Origin: Dehalobacter sp. DCM
Lineage (GTDB): Bacteria; Bacillota; Desulfitobacteriia; Desulfitobacteriales; Syntrophobotulaceae
NCBI RefSeq assembly: GCF_024972775.1
Contig: NZ_CP092282.1
Location: 3,873,525 to 3,937,524 of the forward strand
Direction: 5' to 3'
DNA length: 64,000 bases
Made by a program: the position numbers and the translations under genes. The notes below the pieces were generated by a model. The model saw nothing but the letters and a program-made list of their open reading frames with translations. It made no database searches and was not told the origin of the DNA. Below, one piece after another: positions 25,574 to 34,305 of this stretch (position 1 is its first letter; the number at the start of each line of letters is the position of its first letter).

Positions 25574-26788
25574 ATGAAAAAAGCCTGGTTAATGGTTATC
25601 ATTGCAATTCTCACTTCGATCACCTGTGCCATATCATTTCTTAAGATTCCACCCACAATGGTATTAATCATGCAAGGATTCGGGGTCAGTCTGACCGTAG
25701 TGGGACTGACAATGACTGTCGCAACGATTGCTCAAGTCATCGTTACGTTGCCTTTTGGTGTTGTCGTCGCCAAAATTGGGCCGAAAAAAACAATGTATAT
25801 TGTTCTGGCGATGGGCTTTATCGGCAGTGCCATAGGCGCTTTAAGCACGAATTACACGATGTTGCTCGTGGGCAGGATCTTTGACGGCGCCTGTTTTGGT
25901 GTTGCATCCATTGTCGTCCCGCCCATTATCTCAATGTGGTTTCCGCCTCAGAAGCGCGGACTTCCAATGGGTATATTCTCTGTTTGGGTCGCACTCAGTA
26001 TGTTGATCATCTTTAATGTTGCCAATCCGATCGCTGCTCTTTTTACCTGGCGAGGCGTATGGTGGTTCAGCTGTATCCTTACCGTAATTCTGGGTATTGT
26101 CTTTGCCTTTATACTTAAATATCCCAAAGAAGGCGAAGGCTCAGGCGAAAGTTCGGCTCAGGCGGAACAAGAAAGTAAACCATCACTATCTGCAGGATTT
26201 AAATCAGGAGCCGTTTGGAATGTCGCCATCTCATTTTTCTTCTTTACACTCCTGTTTAGCATTTTCAATAATTTCTACTCGACTTATCTTGTTCAGGGAG
26301 CGGGTCTAGACCTTGGTGCAGCAAATAAAATCTACGTCTTTGCCATTATTGGTATGGCTATTGGCGGAATTTTCTCCGGAGCAATTCTGAATAAGGTCAA
26401 TCGAAAATACCATGCCGTTTTATTAACAGTTTCATTTGTACTGGTTGCCATCTGCGCCTTTTTTGAATTCCGGATTACCTCACCCTCTGCGCTGATTCCC
26501 TTCTTATTGATCGCCGGTTTTATCTACATGCTTTCTGTTCCAATTGTATTTACACTCGGATCCAGTCTTGCCAAACGCCCGGAAGAGGTTGGTCCTATTA
26601 TGGCCGTCGTTAATTTTGCCAACGGGGCAGCGGGAGTTGTCAGTCCGCTAATTGTCGGACCGATGGTAGCCGCATTTGGCGGATGGAGCGGTTTGAGCTT
26701 GCCACTGCTTGCCTTCGTCGTATTAGCAATTATCGGATGTCTATTATTGCAAAAGACGTATGCCAAAAGATTTAAAGCAGCTGAATAG
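25574..26788 (+). CDS. MFS transporter, paralogue of 3736
   Basis: This 404-residue carrier has about twelve helices. It begins MKKAWLM and shares the KIPPTM, GLTMTV and WFPPQKRGLPMG segments with the transporter at 3736, so the two arose by duplication and may carry related compounds. TAGGAGG precedes the ATG. A Ser/Glu/Gln-rich central loop lies near residues 190-205. It is probably the last gene of the run that starts at 20749. The substrate is unknown. Confidence 0.9.
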   Translation: MKKAWLMVIIAILTSITCAISFLKIPPTMVLIMQGFGVSLTVVGLTMTVATIAQVIVTLPFGVVVAKIGPKKTMYIVLAMGFIGSAIGALSTNYTMLLVGRIFDGACFGVASIVVPPIISMWFPPQKRGLPMGIFSVWVALSMLIIFNVANPIAALFTWRGVWWFSCILTVILGIVFAFILKYPKEGEGSGESSAQAEQESKPSLSAGFKSGAVWNVAISFFFFTLLFSIFNNFYSTYLVQGAGLDLGAANKIYVFAIIGMAIGGIFSGAILNKVNRKYHAVLLTVSFVLVAICAFFEFRITSPSALIPFLLIAGFIYMLSVPIVFTLGSSLAKRPEEVGPIMAVVNFANGAAGVVSPLIVGPMVAAFGGWSGLSLPLLAFVVLAIIGCLLLQKTYAKRFKAAE

Positions 26789-26917
26789 GTTATAAACTAT
26801 TAAATAGTGCTTAATCCTGTAAGAACTGATATAGGAAACCTTAATGGGTCAAATGCTGCCCCAGGCACCCGGCGTTCTTGATATCAGAGAGGATAATAGC
26901 TGAGGGCTGATTAATAC

Positions 26918-27043
26918 GGCTTTTCAGCTAACATATTGCATAGGATGAAACATGGAAAAGCAATTACGATTAAGACGCTTGATACCTTATGTGATATATT
27001 GAATTGCGAAGTATCGGATGTCATTGAACACACTAAAGAGTAA
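26918..27043 (+). pseudogene. N-terminally truncated XRE-type helix-turn-helix protein
   Basis: The open frame encodes the second half of a Cro/CI-type domain (HGKAITIKTLDTLCDILNCE and VSDVIEHTKE). It stops short upstream at a stop codon (26912-26914), so the first helices are missing. An ATG at 26945 could only give 32 residues. It reads as the remains of a regulator gene, lost when the neighbouring segment was inserted or deleted. The rest of the 26789-27190 gap shows no gene. Confidence 0.6.
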
Positions 27044-27190
27044 AGCAGCTTAAATGATGTCAAACAGCGCCAAACTTCATATAATAATATTACCGGCGAA
27101 CAGGCAAAAACGAGAGAGGGCGAGGCCAACCGCAACTCCGGATTACCGTCAGCCCGCCCCCTCGTTTATCGTGATGCCGGAACTACCCGC

Positions 27191-27430
27191 TTACACTTGC
27201 GGCGGGTCGTAAAGGTCATTGGTTGTTGTATCAATGACCTTTATATCCTTGATGCCCGTAAGCGTACCGTTTGCCGTCAAGAATATCCCCCCGGCAATCA
27301 GCGTATTCATCACGGTCACCGCTTCAGCCAGCTGAATATTCTCCCGTGGTTGGGGAACCGTCAGGGAAAACGTGTTCCCTGCGCTTGTCGAAAAGGTTAA
27401 TCTGGCTGTTCTGTTAGTCGTGATAGCCAC
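27191..27430 (-). CDS. DUF2922 family protein
   Basis: This 79-residue small protein matches the DUF2922 pattern found in many Firmicutes: a TARLTFSTSAGNTFSLTVPQP strand pair (here broken by the usual turn), then VMNTLIAGGIF and LTGIKDIKVIDTTT. GTG 27430 is preferred because AAGGAGG lies at the right distance; the GTG at 27439 overlaps that site. It follows a DUF1659 gene, its usual partner. Function is unknown. Confidence 0.75.
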   Translation of the reverse strand: MAITTNRTARLTFSTSAGNTFSLTVPQPRENIQLAEAVTVMNTLIAGGIFLTANGTLTGIKDIKVIDTTTNDLYDPPQV

Positions 27431-27468
27431 TATGCTCACCTCCTTCTGCCCGGAAAATTGACCTCGGC

Positions 27469-27696
27469 TTAGGTCTCATCTGTCAACTCGTTGGTTTTTC
27501 TGAAGAAAACGTCGATAAGGCTATACTGGGATAAGCCAAAGATGGCATACGCCGCGTCGTAGACAGCTTGATCCGGGGCCGTGTAGATAATGTTGTTAAG
27601 GGTTAGCTGTCTGGTTATCGGGGTACCGCCTGTACCGACTCCAGTCTGGTATACCATGACCAGCGCTGCGCTGGATGGCGTAGAAACGACTGCCAA
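27469..27696 (-). CDS. DUF1659 family protein
   Basis: This 75-residue small protein has the DUF1659 layout: a GGTPITRQLTLNNI strand followed by a helix with PDQAVYDAAYAIFGLSQY and a final strand. TTG 27696 is preferred, with AAAGGAG nine bases ahead; the ATG at 27705 would touch the binding site. It is paired with the DUF2922 gene downstream, as in many Bacillota. Function is unknown. Confidence 0.75.
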   Translation of the reverse strand: MAVVSTPSSAALVMVYQTGVGTGGTPITRQLTLNNIIYTAPDQAVYDAAYAIFGLSQYSLIDVFFRKTNELTDET

Positions 27697-27788
27697 TCCT
27701 AACATCTCCTTTCTTTATAGCTTGGACGGCTTAACGGCCGCCTGGTACATACTATGACTTGGCTTGTCCAAAGGTTCCAAATAAAGAA

Positions 27789-28697
27789 TTAGGAATTCAC
27801 TCTAAGCGGCTTTCTGGGGGGCGGCCATTCTTGAATTGTCTCTGCCATGTAGGTAATCAGCCGGTTGGCTTCTTCTCGTTTCTTTTCTTTCAGCTTTGGG
27901 TCGATATGGTTAAGATTGGTAAGCGTTGTGGTCAGATCAAAGAAGGTATCCGCGATGGTTTTACAGTAAGCGTCGCATTTTTCTACATATTTGATGTGAT
28001 CGTTGGGGTCACTTTCAGTTTTAAGGTTGTGGGTAAAAGGGACTGCTTGCACGGAGGAGTTATTCCCTTCAGAGGAGGCACTGTTGGCAGATGGGAATTC
28101 TGCTTTATTATTTTCCGGATTCATTGGCGTTGACAAAGCCTTTGCCTGCTCGTTGATCAATTCGGAGATTGTATTATCGATAGTCTCTAACCCTTTTTTC
28201 AGTAGCTGATTCTCTTGAATCGCCTGATTCTTAGTCTGAATGGCCCGGTCCTTTTCCTGAAGTGCCTGGTCCTTAGCCTGATTGGCTTGATCCCTGTCCT
28301 TTAGCGCTTGCTCCAGCTCCTGGATCGTCATGCCCCCGATATTATTCTGCACGATGAACTCTTCACGCTCTTCTGCCGGCAATCCCAGCAGGAGAAGGGC
28401 TTGCGTGTAAGTCAAAATCGACATTGATGTCGATTTTGAACTGTCGGACCCATCGGAAAATTCAGGCCCGTATTCCTGGTAGAGCTTGATCAGCCGTTCG
28501 GCAGTCTTTTGGGAATAGCTCACAGACTCTTCCAGCCACTTTCCCCATTCCCCGTGTTTAACCAGATCCTTTGCTTCCTGTAAACGGCGGCCGATTTCAA
28601 TGGCACTGGCAAGGAGGATTTTTTTGGTTTGGGTGGTTATCATATTGATTTCAGCCGCAATGACATGCGGTGTTCGTTCGGATGTCAAATTTTCCAT
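27789..28697 (-). CDS. DUF3102 family protein
   Basis: This protein has about 302 residues. The N-terminus MENLTSERTPHVIAAEIN and IEIGRRLQEAKDLVKHGEW are typical of DUF3102 proteins found in mobile and accessory regions of clostridia. A run of QA/QEK heptad-like repeats (residues about 150-190) predicts a coiled coil. ATG 28697 matches the usual family start and has GAAGGACGG ahead; the frame stays open to ATG 28784. The start region and leader are duplicated at 18129-18292. Role unknown; a DNA-associated or mobile-element function is possible. Confidence 0.75.
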   Translation of the reverse strand: MENLTSERTPHVIAAEINMITTQTKKILLASAIEIGRRLQEAKDLVKHGEWGKWLEESVSYSQKTAERLIKLYQEYGPEFSDGSDSSKSTSMSILTYTQALLLLGLPAEEREEFIVQNNIGGMTIQELEQALKDRDQANQAKDQALQEKDRAIQTKNQAIQENQLLKKGLETIDNTISELINEQAKALSTPMNPENNKAEFPSANSASSEGNNSSVQAVPFTHNLKTESDPNDHIKYVEKCDAYCKTIADTFFDLTTTLTNLNHIDPKLKEKKREEANRLITYMAETIQEWPPPRKPLRVNS

Positions 28698-28814
28698 ACG
28701 CCCGTCCTTCATTATTCGTTTAATGACAGCATATGCAAACCGGGTTCGATTGGTGAGAGCGTGTAATAATAACCGGTCCGCCATATAAAAAAATTCCCCC
28801 TCAGTGATAGGGGG
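28649..28814. repeat. Dispersed repeat, copy B (DUF3102 leader)
   Basis: This is the matching copy of 18129-18292. It covers the first codons and upstream part of the intact DUF3102 gene and ends in a CCCCCT/AGGGGG hairpin (28797-28814). On the minus strand a run of seven T follows the hairpin, so it can end the SDR/AOR operon. Confidence 0.85.
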
Positions 28815-28860
28815 ACTAATTCCTTATGTCATGCGAAGTTAACTTGTAAACCGGGTTATA
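28812..28860 (-). pseudogene. Degenerate copy of the RNase P RNA 3' end
   Basis: The plus strand ATTCCTTATGT-CA-TGCGAAG and following bases line up with 33493-33535 (3' end of rnpB plus the bases before its terminator), with scattered changes, over about 45-50 bases. The rest of rnpB is absent here. It is likely a scar from an element once attached at the rnpB 3' end. Confidence 0.55.
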
Positions 28861-28903
28861 GGAAGTTACTTTCTAATCCATTGTTTTCGTTCCGGGTTTG
28901 TCT

Positions 28904-29665
28904 TCAACTGATAAATATACCGCCGTCAATCACGATATTCGAGCCTGTCATAAACGAAGATTCATCAGAAGCAAGGTAAACAGCTAAATAAGCAATATCT
29001 TCAGGTTCACCGAGTCTTCCTACCGGAAGCAACGCTTTAACTTTATTTTGTTCTTCTTGATTGTTCCTGACTGCTTCGGGAGTCATATTAGTACTAATTG
29101 GTCCTGGACAAATGCCGTTGATTCGAATCCCCTTTGGGGAGAATTCTTTGGCAACGTCCATATTCAACTTAGCGACACCTGCTTTAGCTGAACCATAGAA
29201 ATAGGCGTTTAATTCAGGCTTATAAGCTGAAATCGACGCAACATTGATCACAGAGCCTTTGCCGTTTTCAACCATAATGGGTAGAACTTCCTGCATCGTC
29301 CAGATATATCCGCGTAAATTTGTTTCAATAATAAAGTTAAAATCGTCAAGAGTTTGTTCCAGGAACGGCTTATGCACCAGGACACCTGCAGAATTGAATA
29401 GTACATCAATACGGCCGTATTTTTCTTTGGCTACTTTTACCAAGGCTTTGATATCCTCCTGGATTCTGACGTTGCATTTTACAAAGAGTGCATCCCCGCC
29501 ATTATCTATGATGGATTGGGCGGTCGCAGCTCCGTTTGCTTCATTGAAATCGGCAACGACAACCTTGGCTCCTTCCTCGGCGAACATCAGTGCAGTTGCT
29601 CTTCCTAGTCCTGATCCCGCCCCCGTTACGAGAGCAATTTTCCCCTCAAGTCTAAGTCTGAACAT
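28904..29665 (-). CDS. Short-chain dehydrogenase/reductase (SDR)
   Basis: This 253-residue classical SDR has the TGAGSGLG nucleotide-binding turn near residue 14, NSAGV near residue 90, catalytic Ser in NVASIS, and YGSAK as the YxxxK pair near residue 157. Asp at the end of beta-2 (VVADF) favours NAD over NADP. AAAGGAGG precedes the ATG. It is the last gene of the sigma-54-promoted operon with the AOR enzyme and ferredoxin, and probably oxidises or reduces an alcohol/ketone linked to the AOR reaction. Confidence 0.9.
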   Translation of the reverse strand: MFRLRLEGKIALVTGAGSGLGRATALMFAEEGAKVVVADFNEANGAATAQSIIDNGGDALFVKCNVRIQEDIKALVKVAKEKYGRIDVLFNSAGVLVHKPFLEQTLDDFNFIIETNLRGYIWTMQEVLPIMVENGKGSVINVASISAYKPELNAYFYGSAKAGVAKLNMDVAKEFSPKGIRINGICPGPISTNMTPEAVRNNQEEQNKVKALLPVGRLGEPEDIAYLAVYLASDESSFMTGSNIVIDGGIFIS

Positions 29666-29714
29666 AATAAACTCCTCCTTTATATGTTATCTATAGAGCC
29701 TTTAACACGAACTA

Positions 29715-31760
29715 TTAAGGAAGCTTACCTATAGTCTCCAGCACATCCGCTACGTCATTCAATCCATAGTTCTCATAGGTTTCTCTGGTAGGCCAGCCGG
29801 TTTCCTTATCCCAACCACGCAGGGCGTAGTAGAGGTCGACCAGATCGTTCCACTCATCCCAGGTTACGGTTTCCCCCCAGGGATCGGGAAACTGCATAAT
29901 TGGAAAGATCGCATTGACTTCCAGTTCCCGAGTCCGATCGTAATTTCGAATGATAATCGCGCGGAAAAGGTTTCTAGAACGCTCAGCGGCTTTATTGAGT
30001 TCTTCCTCTGTCATCGGAATCCCCGTCGCGGCCGTAAACATTTGAGCTTCCATATCGGTCCAGAACAAGTTCGGGCTTTGCCAGTCGCAGCAGGTTACGG
30101 AATCCTTCAACTCAGCCTTATTCTCGCCCATAACCACAGCCTTGGCCGTAAGCGGGCTGCGGCACGGATCGTCCTTTAACTCAAGATAGTTTTCAAATTT
30201 ATCGTGATGATGTTGAATGGTCTGCGTATCACGGGTGGCGGTCATTTGATGAAGGTTGGTCGCTACCCAAGCAGGTTTGGCGATTGACGCTTCAAAACCG
30301 CGGCCCTGCCAGTGGACACTGTGTCCCCATGCCGTTTCCAGGCTGATGGGAAGGTCCAGCTGTTTATTGATCTGCCGGGAATAACGGCCATGGTAAATGG
30401 TATCGCCAAATTTCTCCTTACCTAAAACCCGGATGGCTCTGGCCATCCCTTCTGCGAGGAGATTGCCGTAATATCCTTTGCGGTAGACGATCATATCCAT
30501 CAAATACCTGACAAATTCCTCCGACTCCACATCGATTTCCTTACCAAAGTCGATATCGTCAAAGACGCCTTCTTTCTTGCCCATGGACAGCCATGGCAAC
30601 AGCCAGATAATAACATCCCATTTATCGACACCATACTCATTACAAAGATCATTGATAACACTGCCCTTATCAAAATCATGTTTCCAAAAATCTAAGATAT
30701 CACCGGGGCCAGGGGTAAACTCTTGTTTGAAATAGGGGTCACTTGTGTCCGGCGGATCAACTTCGCGGGCAATCATCTTACACGCAGGAAAGTGATTCTG
30801 CTCCGTCTGGAATATTCCACCGGGTCCGCCGGGTCCGCCGTAGGGTACGTCCTGGTCGAAAGCAAAGGCGAAGATACTAACGCATTTTTCTACATGGTTA
30901 ACCTTTTCTTCAGTAAAAGCCGATTTCATATCGAGCATCAGGCACATGCAGTGCTGATTGCAGCCATAGCTGCAGGCAACCTGGGCACGCTTCCAGCCGC
31001 CGGGGACTAGGTTTTCTGCACCGGGTAACCCATGATGAGTTTCGTTAATAACCGGTCGTTTAAGCATCGAAGGATGTGCCATCTTCATCCGCAGTTCAAG
31101 CACTTTCTTGCTATCGGCCGGAACGACCGTCCCGGTACCGCGCACCGTTATTGCTTTCAGATTCTTTGAACCAAAAACAGCCCCTAGTCCTGCTTTAGCT
31201 GCCACATTATCATTACTGGTGGTGACACTGGCGTTACGAATCAAGTTTTCTCCGGCAGGACCGATGACGATGCTCTTGACATCGTTGCCATGGATCTCTT
31301 CAAGTCTTCTCTGCGTAGCATGAACCAGCTTTCCCCATAGATTTCTTGCAGAAAGAAATGTGATGTCGTTGTCCTCAATATAAAGGTACGTAGGCTCGGG
31401 GGCTTTTCCTTCCAAAATGAAGCCGTCATATCCCGCAAATTTTATTTCTGCGCCAAATGAGCCACCGATTCCACTCCATGCATACTGCTCAGGAAGGCTG
31501 TTCGGAGAAATCGTCGTAAATACCGTCCGCCCGCCGGTCGGTATTCCCGTTGCGGTTGTTGGTCCGGTCATATAAATAACCTTATTTTCCGGGTCAAAAG
31601 CTTTTACTCCGGGTTTAACCTCATCCCAAAATATCTTATTACAGACGCTCCGTCCCCCGATATATTCCGGTACGTATTTTGTCGTCGGTATAACAGAAAC
31701 CGTACTGTCCGTTAAATTAATGCGGGCAATCTTGCCGACATACCCATAAAGTTTATCCAT
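29715..31760 (-). CDS. Aldehyde ferredoxin oxidoreductase (AOR) family tungsten/molybdenum enzyme
   Basis: This 681-residue enzyme is longer than archaeal AOR (about 605 residues). The N-terminus LYGYVGKIARINLTDS and the GGRSVCNKI and GPTTATGIPTGGR segments belong to the pterin-binding domain. Cysteines C-x3-C-x3-C (ACSYGCNQHC) and a later Cys near SVTCCDW suit a [4Fe-4S] cluster. ATG 31760 is chosen for its GAGGAGG; the longer frame overlaps the upstream ferredoxin gene. It forms an operon with that ferredoxin and an SDR. It could reduce carboxylates or oxidise aldehydes, possibly aromatic; this is inference. Confidence 0.9.
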   Translation of the reverse strand: MDKLYGYVGKIARINLTDSTVSVIPTTKYVPEYIGGRSVCNKIFWDEVKPGVKAFDPENKVIYMTGPTTATGIPTGGRTVFTTISPNSLPEQYAWSGIGGSFGAEIKFAGYDGFILEGKAPEPTYLYIEDNDITFLSARNLWGKLVHATQRRLEEIHGNDVKSIVIGPAGENLIRNASVTTSNDNVAAKAGLGAVFGSKNLKAITVRGTGTVVPADSKKVLELRMKMAHPSMLKRPVINETHHGLPGAENLVPGGWKRAQVACSYGCNQHCMCLMLDMKSAFTEEKVNHVEKCVSIFAFAFDQDVPYGGPGGPGGIFQTEQNHFPACKMIAREVDPPDTSDPYFKQEFTPGPGDILDFWKHDFDKGSVINDLCNEYGVDKWDVIIWLLPWLSMGKKEGVFDDIDFGKEIDVESEEFVRYLMDMIVYRKGYYGNLLAEGMARAIRVLGKEKFGDTIYHGRYSRQINKQLDLPISLETAWGHSVHWQGRGFEASIAKPAWVATNLHQMTATRDTQTIQHHHDKFENYLELKDDPCRSPLTAKAVVMGENKAELKDSVTCCDWQSPNLFWTDMEAQMFTAATGIPMTEEELNKAAERSRNLFRAIIIRNYDRTRELEVNAIFPIMQFPDPWGETVTWDEWNDLVDLYYALRGWDKETGWPTRETYENYGLNDVADVLETIGKLP

Positions 31761-31794
31761 AGCTAAAAAGCTCCTCCTCACAGATAAGATTGCT

Positions 31795-32271
31795 TTATTT
31801 ATCACTTACACTGAGACAGGACACCTGGCAATATTGTACACAGGCGGGGCCTTCAGGGCGATTGCGGCAAAGGTCACACTTTTTAGCCTTGCGTTTGGTT
31901 TTATCCGTGCTTTTTATATAATTTATACGTGGCGGGTCAAAGACACATGCTTTTATGCAGCGCTTGCAGCCGATACAAAATTCTTCGTTAATATAGGCGA
32001 TACCATGTTCATCTAAACACAGAGCCTGATCTTTGCGGGCACATGCCTCGTAGCATGGGTGATCGGAACATTGCTGACAGGTGTTTATAATGCTAACCAT
32101 GGTCTGGGTACCTTTTTCCATAAAGATTCTGTTATAACAGGGCCCCACTACACCGTCATGAACAAGTGCACAGACAATTTCACAGGCATTGCATCCCGCA
32201 CAGAATGAAACATCCGAGGGAGCCTGAACGATATGCTGGCCATAACTTCTCACTTTTACATTATCCTCCAT
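31795..32271 (-). CDS. Four-cluster ferredoxin subunit (HycB/CooF-like)
   Basis: This protein has about 158 residues. Four cysteine groups are visible: CAGCNACEIVC, CQQCSDHPCYEAC, CIGCKRCIKAC and CDLC plus CVQYC, enough for four [4Fe-4S] clusters as in DmsB/HycB type subunits. There is no signal peptide. The start is uncertain: ATG 32271 is within reach of the sigma-54 promoter, while the open frame reaches 32358 beyond the promoter. It is followed by the AOR gene, for which it should carry electrons. Confidence 0.88.
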   Translation of the reverse strand: MEDNVKVRSYGQHIVQAPSDVSFCAGCNACEIVCALVHDGVVGPCYNRIFMEKGTQTMVSIINTCQQCSDHPCYEACARKDQALCLDEHGIAYINEEFCIGCKRCIKACVFDPPRINYIKSTDKTKRKAKKCDLCRNRPEGPACVQYCQVSCLSVSDK

Positions 32272-32341
32272 ATATTCCCACTGTATAATGTCAATTGCAT
32301 TATACTTCACCTTTCGCAAGATTATGCTTATCAAAATATAA

Positions 32342-32357
32342 TGCAAAAAACATGCCA
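32342..32357 (-). promoter_or_regulatory. Sigma-54 promoter of the ferredoxin/AOR/SDR operon
   Basis: The minus strand reads TGGCATGTTTTTTGCA, with GG-N10-GC and both boxes nearly perfect. The start point would be near 32331. Upstream, an inverted repeat TTTCTAAAA/TTTTAGAAA (32451-32459 and 32480-32488) lies about 140 bases before the start point and could be an enhancer. No sigma-54 activator gene is adjacent. Confidence 0.85.
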
Positions 32358-32369
32358 ATTATGATAAAA

Positions 32370-32398
32370 AAAATAGCCTTGGTCTATCAGGCTATTTT
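32370..32398 (-). terminator. Terminator of fdhD
   Basis: Ten-base perfect arms AAAATAGCCT and AGGCTATTTT are followed by a run of eight T on the minus strand. It separates fdhD from the sigma-54 promoter just downstream. Confidence 0.8.
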
Positions 32399-32518
32399 TC
32401 TCGTATTTCGTTTCATAAACTTTTTTAGGATGTTACTTTAATTACTTATATTTCTAAAAAAACTACTAATTTGTCCAAATTTTAGAAAATTTATAATTAT
32501 CAATTAAGACATTTATCA

Positions 32519-33325
32519 TTAATCAGTGATTCTGTGAGAACCCGAATAAACAATACCATAATCGCCTTTGACATACCCTAATAACGTGATATTATATTGA
32601 CGGGCCAGACGGATCGTCGCTGTTGTGGGAGTGGATTTGGAGACCACAATGGGAGCATCGAGACGAATCATTTTCATCAGCATTTCCGAGGTTAGTCTGC
32701 CGCTAATATATATAATGCTTCTTATGGCGATTTTTGTTTTATTCTGTATTAACAGCATTCCTGCAATCTTATCGAAACAATTATGCCTACCGATGTCTTC
32801 TGTCTTCAGTTGAAAGCCGTCCGTAGCAAATAATACACTGTGTACGCCGCCAACTTCATTATAGAGTTCCGATTCCTTAATAAATCGATTCATCGTGTTA
32901 AGAATCTCATTGGCAGAGAAAGTCAAGTCATTTTCACTAATGTTGTACAGTCTTTGCTTCAAGGGATTAATATATGTATAACATTTACCACATCCGGATG
33001 TCATGCTCCTTAGACTCTCTCGCATGTCAATGACCACATATTCCTTTAGTTCAATGACTACCGCCAACATGTTTTCAACATAGTCTATACTTTTGATATC
33101 ATCAATGGCGTTGATGACACCTTCATTATACAAAAAACCTAAGGCGAGTTCCTTTTGATATTGATTCAGACAAAGTAAAGATACAAGTTCCATACCGTTG
33201 ACAATGATTTTGAGAGATACTTCGGCGATAACCTTAATTTCCTTTTCATTACGAGTGATGCCCATGTTTTCTCTTTTAATTTCTATAACATCAAAATCTT
33301 CATAGACAATCCCTTCCCCAATCAT
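32519..33325 (-). CDS. fdhD: Formate dehydrogenase accessory sulfurtransferase FdhD
   Basis: This 268-residue protein passes sulfur to the Mo (or W) bis-pterin cofactor of formate dehydrogenase-type enzymes. The key SGCGKC motif near residue 112 carries the paired cysteines. TEDIGRHNCFDK, ISGRLTSEM and the VSKSTPTT segment (usually S-x-P-T) are family landmarks. ATG 33325 has ACGGAGGG ahead; the open frame starts further up without a binding site. In this window it probably serves the many Mo/W enzymes, not only a formate dehydrogenase. Confidence 0.93.
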   Translation of the reverse strand: MIGEGIVYEDFDVIEIKRENMGITRNEKEIKVIAEVSLKIIVNGMELVSLLCLNQYQKELALGFLYNEGVINAIDDIKSIDYVENMLAVVIELKEYVVIDMRESLRSMTSGCGKCYTYINPLKQRLYNISENDLTFSANEILNTMNRFIKESELYNEVGGVHSVLFATDGFQLKTEDIGRHNCFDKIAGMLLIQNKTKIAIRSIIYISGRLTSEMLMKMIRLDAPIVVSKSTPTTATIRLARQYNITLLGYVKGDYGIVYSGSHRITD

Positions 33326-33467
33326 CGCAATCCCTCCGTAAGTAGAATTAGTTGATATTAAAAAATACCAACTGCAAATATAACACAAGCACTCGTATCC
33401 TGCAACAAGACAACCACAGCTGTTTTGGACAACGCTACATAGTAGGTGTTTTCGTTAGACAAACAAA

Positions 33468-33491
33468 GTCCCCATCATAACCGATGGGGAC
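33468..33491 (-). terminator. Terminator of rnpB
   Basis: Arms GTCCCCATC and GATGGGGAC enclose a six-base loop; TTTGTTTGT follows on the minus strand, just after the RNase P RNA 3' end. Confidence 0.8.
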
Positions 33492-33508
33492 ACATTCCTT
33501 ATGTAGGT

Positions 33509-33870
33509 GCGAAGTCAACCTGTAAGCCGAGTTCTGTACCTCTTGCGAGGTGATGATCATCTATCTGGGACTGCCGTTACCGACAGCCTCAAGCGACCTT
33601 ACCCGGGAACAGAGCGGGCAGCTCCATCGTTCCTCTATTTGGTCTTGCTCCAAGTGGGGTTTGCAGGGCCAATCAGTTACCTGACGGCCGGTGAGCTCTT
33701 ACCTCGCCTTTCCACCCTTACCGCTAATCTAGCGGCGGTATATCTCTGTTGCACTTTCCTCGGGGTCACCCCCGCCGGGCATTACCCGGCACCCTGCCCT
33801 ATGGAGCTCGGACTTTCCTCAGAAGCGACCTTTCGGTACTTGCTCCCGCGATCATCCGGTTGACTTCGCC
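33509..33870 (-). ncRNA. rnpB: RNase P RNA
   Basis: This is the catalytic RNA that removes 5' leaders from tRNA precursors. On the minus strand GAGGAAAGTCCGAGCTCC and, near the end, CAGAACTCGGCTTACAG are the conserved marks. The 5' GGCGAAGTCAACC pairs with 3' GGTTGACTTCGC to form the closing P1 helix, which sets the ends. The length of about 360 bases is normal. A sigma-A promoter lies directly upstream and a terminator directly downstream. Confidence 0.96.
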
Positions 33871-33875
33871 ACACA

Positions 33876-33904
33876 ATTTTACTGGATTAATTGCTTCAAG
33901 TCAA
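33876..33904 (-). promoter_or_regulatory. Sigma-A promoter of rnpB
   Basis: The minus strand has TTGACT and TAAAAT separated by 17 bases, ending six bases before the RNA 5' end. Confidence 0.85.
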
Positions 33905-34305
33905 TTGCGATAATTACTGTATTACTTGCTACTGGTGCTGTTTATCTTATTGCGTTGATATATTTGTTATTTCATATAGGCCAGAACAATTGCTTAGTAT
34001 ACTACATTATTAGATAGTGTATTTGCTGCAGCCACTGTTTCGTCTCTTGCTTCTTTGCTGTTAAAATGTTAAAAAATACGTTGAAACGTCTCGACAATAT
34101 TGTGTGTTTACATAGCATAACATTTTTATTTTCAATGTCAATCTACAATTTTTTACATAATAATATTATTCTCGATTCAATGTTATAATTATTTTAATTC
34201 TACTTATGCACATATTGTTAACAATTTGTGGATAAGTTTTTTACTAATTACACGGATATTACTGTATTCGATACACCTTGCCGGGTTCTTCTGTTGATAA
34301 CTTTA
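33905..34305. other. Non-coding AT-rich gap
   Basis: About 400 bases between rnpB and nif3. It is strongly AT-rich. I see no open frame with a ribosome binding site, no RNA family, and no clear repeat. Confidence 0.6.

Noticed and set aside
33507..33863. A 118-codon frame across the rnpB region
   Set aside because: It is antisense to the RNase P RNA, which is structurally certain; the frame is accidental.
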